Of a stretch of 64,000 nucleotides of DNA, positions 54,555 to 61,941 are shown one piece after another. The DNA is from Chryseobacterium ginsenosidimutans. GTDB taxonomy: Bacteria; Bacteroidota; Bacteroidia; Flavobacteriales; Weeksellaceae. The first letter of the stretch is position 1; each line of letters begins with the position of its first letter. The notes under the pieces were generated by a model that did no database searches, was not told the DNA's origin, and was given only the letters and a program-made list of their open reading frames with translations. Made by a program: the position numbers and the translations under genes. Location: NCBI RefSeq assembly GCF_030823405.1, contig NZ_JAUSXC010000001.1:1595001-1659000 (forward strand). Direction: 5' to 3'.

Positions 54555-55730
54555 TTATTTTATTTGTTTTAATAACTCTTCTGCTAAAGTAGAATCTTTC
54601 TGAGCCTGAGCTGCCATATTCTTGGACATTTCTGCATATGTTTTTGCCATATCCTTATTTCCGGTTAATAAATAAAGTTTAGCCAAAATGTATGTATTTT
54701 CAGAAGTCTCACCTCTCATTACAGACTTTTCTGCCCATTCTGCTGCTTTTTTTAATGATGAAACAGTTTTTACATGTTCAGAAAATACCCACGCTGCTTT
54801 TAATAGCTCGTTAGGTTCAAAGGCTTCTGAGTTTTTATAATATGCCAATGCTGCCTTTTCGTATTCCGGGAAGTTGGCATTTTGTTCGTAGTAGCTTAAT
54901 TTTGTCTGATTAAGTTTTACTTCTGCATCATGCTTGCCTACGAGAGGTTCGGCGGTTTTCATGAAATAATCATCATTGATTCTTTTATTTTGCTTGTCAA
55001 TAGACTGCTCAACAATTTTGCCTAATTTTATTTGATTATCAAATTCTTTATAGGTTTCTTCAGGTAAAAACTTTATAATCTCTGCTTTTCTCTCCGTGAA
55101 AGCTTTATAATTTTTGTCTTCCGTTGATTTTAAGAAAAATAATAAGAGACCAACATCATCTTTTGTGAATTCTTCAGTCTTTTTTTTGTTTTCAAAATAT
55201 CTCTCAGAAGCCTTTTTAGCAAAATCAAAATCTGAAGAAGAATTCAGTTTCATAATGTTGATGAGAAATTCCGGATCTTTTTCACCTTTTACAAAACGCT
55301 CTTTTAAAGAACCTTTTTTATTATTCGGAGAGTTTACATCCTGCGCCATCGAAACGAAAAGACTTTCTTCCATATATCCGAAATTCTGCGAAACCAATTC
55401 GCCGTCACCGTTCAGAAAAAGGTAAGTAGGGTAGGAGCGAACACCATACTTTGCTGCAATATCTCTTCCTTCACCCTTTTCCATATCAAATCTTGCGTTT
55501 ACAAAATTCGCATTATAGTAATCTCCAACGGATTTTTGAGTGAAAATATTTCTTTCCATCATTTTACAAGGTCCGCACCATGAAGCATAAGCGTCGATGA
55601 AAACAATTTTGTTTTCCTTTTTTGCTTTGGCTACCAAGTCTTTAAAAGGCAGCTCCTGAAACTGAATAGCCTCCTGAGCAAATGCTGTAATGGCAGAAAA
55701 TAGTAATAATCCAGAGATGATCTTCTTCAT
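54555..55730 (-). CDS. Periplasmic thioredoxin-family protein
   Basis: This 391-residue protein has a signal peptide ending SAITAFAQ. The thioredoxin domain (residues about 25-145) carries the active site WCGPC at 51-55 in IDAYASWCGPCKMMERNIF and the cis-Pro in GVRSYPTYLFLNG. The remaining 240 residues are helical and TPR-like, ending KTYAEMSKNMAAQ. It likely reduces or isomerises disulfides in the periplasm. The partner of the helical domain is unknown. It is first in an operon with the DUF3575 and small membrane protein genes. Confidence 0.87.
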   Translation of the reverse strand: MKKIISGLLLFSAITAFAQEAIQFQELPFKDLVAKAKKENKIVFIDAYASWCGPCKMMERNIFTQKSVGDYYNANFVNARFDMEKGEGRDIAAKYGVRSYPTYLFLNGDGELVSQNFGYMEESLFVSMAQDVNSPNNKKGSLKERFVKGEKDPEFLINIMKLNSSSDFDFAKKASERYFENKKKTEEFTKDDVGLLLFFLKSTEDKNYKAFTERKAEIIKFLPEETYKEFDNQIKLGKIVEQSIDKQNKRINDDYFMKTAEPLVGKHDAEVKLNQTKLSYYEQNANFPEYEKAALAYYKNSEAFEPNELLKAAWVFSEHVKTVSSLKKAAEWAEKSVMRGETSENTYILAKLYLLTGNKDMAKTYAEMSKNMAAQAQKDSTLAEELLKQIK

Positions 55731-55848
55731 TTTTCAAATAAAATTAAAAAAGCGAATATACTTATTTTCAACGTAAATGAGTGTGATTCGTATTGTATTA
55801 ACTACGATTTAACAGTATGTTTTTGAAAAATAAAATTATAAAAACAAA

Positions 55849-55874
55849 AAAACCGTCTCAGTTAAGACGGTTTT
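55849..55874 (-). terminator. Terminator next to a tRNA relic
   Basis: AAAACCGTCT pairs perfectly with AGACGGTTTT. On the minus strand it ends in a T7 run, right after the tRNA-Phe-like relic at 55879-55957, as expected for the old terminator of that tRNA. Confidence 0.8.
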
Positions 55875-55878
55875 AAGT

Positions 55879-55957
55879 GGTTTCTCCAGGAATATATGTT
55901 TTCTTTCGTAATCCTTTGCTGTAAAGGATTTTAGAAAATTTATTTTGTAAGGTAACC
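55879..55957 (-). pseudogene. Degenerate tRNA-Phe-like relic
   Basis: Read on the minus strand, these 79 bases begin GGTTACC and end ATTCCTGGAGAAACC followed by AC. The 3' part is nearly the T-arm and acceptor end of flavobacterial tRNA-Phe as recalled (ATTCCTGGAGGAACC). The middle holds a hairpin, ATCCTTT-ACAGC-AAAGGAT, where the anticodon arm would be. The D-arm and the GTTCGA T-loop are lost and the acceptor has two mismatches, so it cannot be a working tRNA. It could also be an attachment-site remnant of an integrated element. Confidence 0.45.
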
Positions 55958-56397
55958 TAATATTTCACCTCGTAAATAAAACGATTAGTCTCAAACTGCT
56001 TAGGCAAATATAATAATTTTCTAATTTATTTAACTAATCTCAAACAAATAATTTTTCAGATTATTATCAATTTGCTTGGCACCTTACTTTAAGTCAGAAT
56101 AGTTTAGATGTAATTTTAAATTTCCTTAAATAGCTTCAATTTTTATAACTTCCGTACTTACACTTTATAATTTCACAGCTATTCTTTTCCTCGAAAACTA
56201 TGTTGCAAATAGCAGCAGGTAATTTGACTCCAGGCTTCCTAAATTGCTCTTGAACTTCCTTTTTTGGTAACAAGCAAAGTGATAATTTTGATAGGTAACT
56301 ATATACTTTGCTGTACCATTGTATAAAGTGCTTTTGCAATATCATATGATATCCAAACAAAATTGTTATATATCATATGTTGTAATAAAATTAAAAC

Positions 56398-56553
56398 TTT
56401 TGGGATTGGGGTGGTAACTGGAAAAATTTTAAAGATCTTCCTCATTTTGAAAGAAGGTTTGTCACAAAAACCGGCAAGCAAGTAAAAGCCTCTTGGTGAA
56501 ATCTGATAAATATTCCTACTGATAAAACAGGTTATCTTATTCTTAACATTTAA
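56398..56553 (+). pseudogene. Fragment of an M15-type peptidoglycan peptidase
   Basis: One frame reads WDWGGNWKNFKDLPHFERRF and continues VTKTGKQVKASW, then a TGA at 56497-56499, then NLINIPTDKTGYLILNI and a stop. The W-D-x-PHFE block is the C-terminal metal-binding motif of M15 L-alanyl-D-glutamate/D-Ala-D-Ala peptidases, common as phage endolysins. The rest of the domain is missing upstream: 55960-56397 shows only weak, broken frames on both strands. Confidence 0.55.
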
Positions 56554-56639
56554 TTTTATACATGAAAATAATCTACGGATCTATGATTCCTAAGGAATCT
56601 TTTTGTAAAAAATAAAAACACAAAGCTTACAAAATATCA

Positions 56640-57684
56640 ATGATGAAAAAAATTCGCATTTTGTCTCTTGATGGGGGAGGAATTAGATGAATCATTACCT
56701 GCGTCATCTTAAAATACATTGAAGAAAGGCTTCAGGAATTCGATCATCCTCATACTAAATTGGTGACTATTTCGATCTTATTGCAGGAAGCAGTACTGGA
56801 GGGCTTATTGCGAGTATGCTTCTTTTCCCATGAAACGGCAAATTGTGCAAAATATTCTATACAGCAAGCTTTTGAGCTTTATACAGAAAAAGGTGAAAGT
56901 ATTTTCAAATCTTCCCTTTGGGAAAGAATTACCAATCCTTTAGTTTTCTTTGATGAAAAGTTATCAGAAGAAGGATTGGAAAAAGTACTCCTTAATTTTT
57001 TTGGAGATCTTAGCCTGAAAGATTTTATAAAACCCTGCGTGATTACTTCCTATGATATGGAAACCAGACAGGCAAAGCTTTCAACACCTTTGAAGCATGA
57101 AACTCAAAAACCGAGAATTTTTTTGTACGTGATATTTGCAGGGCAACTTCTGCGGCACCTACCTATTTTGAGCCAACAAGGATAAAATCTTTTTTCGGAC
57201 AGTGGTTTACGCTCATTGACGGATGAATTTATGCAAATAATCCTTCACTTTGTGCTTATGCTGAAGCAAGAAAAATTCCATTTGGTGATTTTTTTTAAGA
57301 CAGACCAAAAAAAGAATTATACTAAGCTTAATGACATGATTATGATCTCCATAGGAACCGGTGATGTAAAAAAATCTTACAAGTATGGAAACTATAAAAA
57401 TGCGCTGAAAGTAAGTTGGATAGAACCTATCATCGGGATGTTGCTTTCTTCTAATGCAGAAACAGTCAATTATCAGATTTCACAGATATAACACCTTACC
57501 CGGAAGAGATAAACAAAACTATTATCGTATAGAGCCATCTCTGAGAGATGCTTCTTCAAAAATGGATGATGCCGATAAAGAAAATATAGAACACCTCATA
57601 CAGGCAGGCTTATATTATGTAGATGAAAACAAAGAGCAGCTAGATGAAATTACTAAAAAATTGATTTTAAATAAAAATACCTAA
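56640..57684 (+). pseudogene. Broken patatin-like phospholipase gene
   Basis: Joined across frames, this encodes a patatin of about 345 residues starting MMKKIRILSLDGGGIR. The oxyanion DGGGIR is followed by a TGA at 56688. The nucleophile motif GSSTG (56786-56800) lies in another frame. RDICRATSAAPTYFEPTR follows near 57130, and the catalytic Asp in LIDG is followed by a TGA at 57224 where DGG is expected. Frame changes occur near 56760, 56830, 57118, 57293 and 57488. It would have been a cytoplasmic phospholipase; it is now certainly non-functional. Confidence 0.85.
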
Positions 57685-57719
57685 ATTGAATAATTATTAA
57701 CAAAAATTTAACCAAAACA

Positions 57720-58530
57720 TTGAATTTTGTATTGAAAAATCACTTAGTTTTGATAAAAATAAAAACACATTATGCCGACAGCAATACCTCAAACAATCTC
57801 AATACCACATCGTACGCCACAGGAACCAATGTAAAGTTGGAACTCACTCCCGAATCGTTCTTCTTTTTAGAAAAAGATAAACCTTATTCGCAAACCGCTA
57901 CCAACAAATTTGGAATTGTAGGGACAGAAGCTGCTTCTACTTTTAGAACTACATCTAGGATCACCACTTACACAAGAGAAATATTTGCCATCTGTCCAGG
58001 TCAGGTTTTATATAGCCAATGACAAATAAAGGGATTTAATATTATTGTAAAAGACAAATTTAATGTATAGCATTCATCAGCTTTATTTATTTTCAAAATG
58101 TCCTTTAGATGATATAAGAATTATAGATGCTGATAAACTTTAAAGGTGACTTTGGTATATATTTTTTTAAATCTATTTATTTTGGATAGGTAGGGATAGA
58201 ATTTGAAAATTATGTAAAACAAATTTTATCATTACTTAAAAAAAATTCTTTGTTGATCATACAAACAAGGGGAATACAGATGTCCCATGTTTGAGAGACT
58301 TACAGAAGAGCCAAAACAGTAATTAAAAACAAAACTAAAGTGAGAAAGAATACGTAAACAAAAAGGTGGATATCTTTTGCAGGAAACGCTCCTTTCGATA
58401 TTGATGTAAGAAGAGTAGATAATTCAATAGACAGAATACTCTCCGGAGAAACTACCGAGTATTATATTACTGTAGAAAAAAGACTTATCAAAAAAGGTTC
58501 CTACAGAAGAGCTTCTTTTTTAAATTAAAA
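57720..58530 (+). pseudogene. Broken gene of unknown family
   Basis: Protein-like stretches follow one another across three frames: TNVKLELTPESFFFLEKDKP up to a stop at 58021, IHQLYLFSKCPLDDIRIID near 58072-58130, FENYVKQILSLLKKNSLLII near 58205-58262 with a stop on each side, and FDIDVRRVDNSIDRILSGET to a final stop at 58528. The order and spacing suggest one gene of about 260 residues with several frameshifts and stops. The family is not recognised. It begins 36 bases after the patatin relic, on the same strand. Confidence 0.5.
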
Positions 58531-58650
58531 TTGATTCTCATTATTTTACATCAAGTTTTGTCGCTTATGAGAATAACTTTTGTCTTACAATAAGAAAGCA
58601 AAAACACAGAATTTTAAAAATATCGAATGAAAAAATTTATAACACGTCAA

Positions 58651-58678
58651 GTTTTGTCGTCTCTCACCATTACTTTTG
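58651..58678 (+). promoter_or_regulatory. Possible promoter of the fibre cluster
   Basis: GTTTTG and TACTTTTG resemble the -33 and -7 elements, but the 14-base spacer is shorter than usual. A related block, TCAAGTTTTGTCG, occurs 96 bases upstream at 58551-58563. The rest of 58531-58931 has no gene. Confidence 0.3.
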
Positions 58679-58931
58679 AAATATAAATAAACACAAAAAG
58701 CAATCATTTAAATTTTAATAAAAGCCTTTGAATTCACCATTCGCAAATGTTGAACAACTAGAAATATGTAACAACCAAAAACACAAGAAAATGATTTCAA
58801 ACATTAAAAATTAAGGTGGATATCCCCTACCTGAAACCACCTAAAAAAATATAGCTAAAACCAAAGGTACTCTGTTAAAAAGAACCTTCAAATCTTAACC
58901 TATTTAATAAAACCAAACAAATTTACAAAAA

Positions 58932-59555
58932 ATGAAATCAAAAGAAGGATTAAAGCTCTACTTCGAAAATGGAGACAAGCCTATACAAGAAAATTTTTGG
59001 GCATTGCTGGACTCTTACTGGCACAAGGATGAAAAATTAGATAATAATTCTCTAAATCTAATCACTTACCAAGATTTTACATATTCTCCAACTGATAATA
59101 CTGAAATCACAGGCACTGATAGTATTATAATTTTTCCCGAAGGTATAAAAATTATTGGAGGATTTAAATTTGCCTTAGCTTCACAAAATCGTATTTCAAG
59201 AGTTCAATTCCCGCGTTCTCTTGAAAGAATTAGAACCAATGCTTTTAATGGCCAATATATAAAAGGGACTCTAAAAATTCCAGGATCATGCAAAGTTATC
59301 GAATCATTTGCCTTTAACAGTGCTTTGGCTGATGTATCCGAATTAATATTAGAAAATGGAATAGAAACTATTGACAATGGTGCTTTTCAGTTCGTTGGAT
59401 GTAAAAACTTGACCGACCTGTATATTCCCAGTTCAGTAAAATCCGTAGGACAAAATGTATTTAATATTCCGTCTCTTAAAACGGTGTCCGCCCTTAACGG
59501 ATTAGACTTAAGTAATGCAGGAATTCCTGCCACAGCAACAATCACCTATAGATAA
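58932..59555 (+). CDS. BspA-type LRR protein with fibre-type N-terminal module
   Basis: This 207-residue protein has no signal peptide. Residues 1-37 (with YFENGDKPIQENFWALLDSY and WHKDEKL) are nearly the same as the start of the next protein. Residues about 55-200 are BspA-type LRR_5 repeats: IIFPEGIKIIGGFKFA, VQFPRSLERIRTNAFN, LILENGIETIDNGAFQFVG and LYIPSSVKSVGQNVF. BspA repeats often mediate binding to proteins or cells. The shared head suggests that both proteins plug into one partner and differ in their tips. It lies six bases before the tail-fibre-like gene. Confidence 0.8.
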   Translation: MKSKEGLKLYFENGDKPIQENFWALLDSYWHKDEKLDNNSLNLITYQDFTYSPTDNTEITGTDSIIIFPEGIKIIGGFKFALASQNRISRVQFPRSLERIRTNAFNGQYIKGTLKIPGSCKVIESFAFNSALADVSELILENGIETIDNGAFQFVGCKNLTDLYIPSSVKSVGQNVFNIPSLKTVSALNGLDLSNAGIPATATITYR

Positions 59556-59561
59556 ACAAAT

Positions 59562-61919
59562 ATGAAAACAAAACAAGAATTAAAAAAATATTTCGAAAAC
59601 GGAGACATTCCGGTACAGGAAGAATTCTGGGAATGGCAGGAATCGTACTGGCACAAAGATGAAAAAATCCCATCAGATAAATTAGATTACGATTTTTCAA
59701 AAAAAGCAGATGTAGATGCTTCCAATATAAACCCGCAAAATGCTCAGCTTTGGAAAGATAAAATAGAAACACAAACGTCAATTCAGAATCCGGAACTGAA
59801 TGGAAATATTCTTACGGTATTTTATACAGGAGAGAATGGTGTTCAGCAAAGTAAATCAGTAGATTTAAGTGGTTTGGCAACCAATAATATTCATATTGAG
59901 AATGCAGAGTATGATGCTTCTCAAAATATCATTACCATTACTCAGAGTGACGGATCTTCGTTTCCGATCAATCTTTCTGAATTTAGTATTATTCCAACTA
60001 CAAATGCAGACGGAAGTATTTCTTTGGCTCAGGAAGGTGTCGAAAAAGTAAAAATACATAAAGTTGGTATTTCAGGCAGCTATAATGATCTGAACGACAA
60101 GCCGACCTTTGCTGAAAATGACACATTACAATCAGTTACAGACAGAGGGAACTCGTCCACAAAAGCTATTATTTTTAATGCTGATCAGGGCAGAGCAGGA
60201 GAATTAAACTTTAACAAAAACTCTTATTCCCATTACTTTGGAAACCACAGTAATAATGATTTGTCTTATTATACGGTTGGCATTGGATATAATACTTTAT
60301 CAGCATTAACCACAGGGCATTCAAATGTTGGTATCGGTTCCTATGCATTAGAAGCAACTACCACAGGTGCATTAAATACGGCTGTCGGCGTAAGTGCAGG
60401 ACAAAAACTAACCACAGGCCAGTATAATACTTATTTCGGCTGGGCTTCAGGGAGTAACTGTACAACAGGTAACTCAAATACGATGCTCGGTGATGAAGCC
60501 GGAAACAGAACTACAACCGGATATAAAAATACATTTGTCGGAATGGGTGCCGGTTATTTTAATACAACCGGAAATCTTAATACATTGCTAGGTTGGAAAG
60601 TAAACAATCAATCAAATCTGGGTGATAAAAATATCATGATTGGTGTTTCAGCTGGTTCAGGTGTTACAGGCAATAATAATGTACTGATTGGTACCGGAGC
60701 AGGAATGAATGACGGAGCAATCGGTAATAAATTAATTATCCATGGTAATCAAACATTAACAGGATATTCAAATACTGCTGACGGAAATTTTGGAAGTTTC
60801 CAGCAAGGTCAATTAAACAGAGCTTTAATCACTGGTGATTTTGTAGATCGCTGGGTAAGAATGAATGCCGGATTTCTACAAATTGGATCACCTGCCTCAA
60901 ATGCTAATGATATAAATATAACTCCCACAGCAGGAATAACAGCTGCAAAATTATATACCCCTGCAAGTAATAACGATTATATTCAACAGGGCTGGATATT
61001 AAACAATTACTATAATCAAACTCAAATTAATTCACTATTGAGCAGGACTTATCGTGTAATGGGGTCCGTTGCCAATTTTGGAGCTTTACCTACAACAGCT
61101 CAAACAACAGGTGACGTATGGAATTTACTTGATACGGGTGAAAACTATGTTTGGGTTGACAACTTGAATAATACCGGCATTCCCGGCTGGGATAAGCTCT
61201 CTGGAATGGTTGATGTTTCGAGCTATATACCAAGAACGGGAACTGCTGCAGGTCAACCTATAACAGGTGATATTGAATTCTCAACTGCAACACCCGCTTT
61301 ATTAAAAAGTGGAAACACTTGGGTTGCAATCAATAATGGAACTTTTGATGTTTCATCAGGTTCTTCAGTTTCTGCAACGGATAAATCATGGTTAGTTGTT
61401 AGCCAAAATGAAATCTATTTAGGTAAGCAAAATTTAGGAAGTCCAGGAAAACATATATCTATATCAAATTCTGCTAATTATATAGATATCGGAGCAGAAT
61501 ACGATGGTCCTGGATTGGTCGGCTCAAGCTATTACGGAGAAAATTATACTGATCAATCATTTATCCAGAAAAAGTACGCAGATAAACAGCATTCCTACAC
61601 TACTAAAGAAGAATTAACAGGTGGAACCTGGATCAATGGCAAACCCGTCTACAAAAAGACCTTGTATTTAGACCAAATCCCAAGAACAGGCGAAATTGAT
61701 TTTAAAATTGAATTCCCAGATATTGAAACCATTATTTCCAACGAGATGTTTACAGAATGGTATGTTCTGGATACAGCATTTGCAGGTAACCAATGGCGAA
61801 CAAAAGTTTACATCACTGTAGAAAGAAAAAAGGCGACAATTGAGCTGTTAGGAGAACCTGATTATGATTATTCTGCCATTAACTCATTTACCCTGACCCT
61901 TGAATACACTAAAAAATAA
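59562..61919 (+). CDS. Phage-tail-fibre-like protein
   Basis: This 785-residue protein has no signal peptide. It opens with the shared module (YFENGDIPVQEEFWEWQESY, WHKDEKIP). GSYNDLNDKPT near residues 175-185 is a tail-fibre hallmark. Residues about 236-385 are YadA-head-like repeats of the type TTGxxNTxxGxxAG (for example TTGALNTAVGVSAG, TTGYKNTFVGMGAG). FGALPTTAQTTGDVWNLLDT near 507-526 and the ending TGGTWINGKPVYKKTLYL also recur in Bacteroidota phage fibres. It should form a trimeric receptor-binding fibre. No phage head or tail genes are in view. Confidence 0.85.
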   Translation: MKTKQELKKYFENGDIPVQEEFWEWQESYWHKDEKIPSDKLDYDFSKKADVDASNINPQNAQLWKDKIETQTSIQNPELNGNILTVFYTGENGVQQSKSVDLSGLATNNIHIENAEYDASQNIITITQSDGSSFPINLSEFSIIPTTNADGSISLAQEGVEKVKIHKVGISGSYNDLNDKPTFAENDTLQSVTDRGNSSTKAIIFNADQGRAGELNFNKNSYSHYFGNHSNNDLSYYTVGIGYNTLSALTTGHSNVGIGSYALEATTTGALNTAVGVSAGQKLTTGQYNTYFGWASGSNCTTGNSNTMLGDEAGNRTTTGYKNTFVGMGAGYFNTTGNLNTLLGWKVNNQSNLGDKNIMIGVSAGSGVTGNNNVLIGTGAGMNDGAIGNKLIIHGNQTLTGYSNTADGNFGSFQQGQLNRALITGDFVDRWVRMNAGFLQIGSPASNANDINITPTAGITAAKLYTPASNNDYIQQGWILNNYYNQTQINSLLSRTYRVMGSVANFGALPTTAQTTGDVWNLLDTGENYVWVDNLNNTGIPGWDKLSGMVDVSSYIPRTGTAAGQPITGDIEFSTATPALLKSGNTWVAINNGTFDVSSGSSVSATDKSWLVVSQNEIYLGKQNLGSPGKHISISNSANYIDIGAEYDGPGLVGSSYYGENYTDQSFIQKKYADKQHSYTTKEELTGGTWINGKPVYKKTLYLDQIPRTGEIDFKIEFPDIETIISNEMFTEWYVLDTAFAGNQWRTKVYITVERKKATIELLGEPDYDYSAINSFTLTLEYTKK

Positions 61920-61941
61920 ATCATTAAAACAAAATATTAAA

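Noticed and set aside
56136..56481. Minus-strand frames near the start of the broken region
   Set aside because: They overlap one another in different frames, have low-complexity translations and no recognisable motif; more likely chance in decayed DNA.
56640..57684. CBASS-type phage defence based on the patatin relic
   Set aside because: Patatins serve as CBASS effectors (CapV), but no nucleotide cyclase or ancillary Cap gene lies nearby and the gene is broken.
60270..60710. Tandem DNA repeats or a CRISPR-like array in the fibre gene
   Set aside because: The periodicity is in the protein (TTGxxNT repeats of the fibre head); the DNA copies are diverged and lie in a continuous reading frame.
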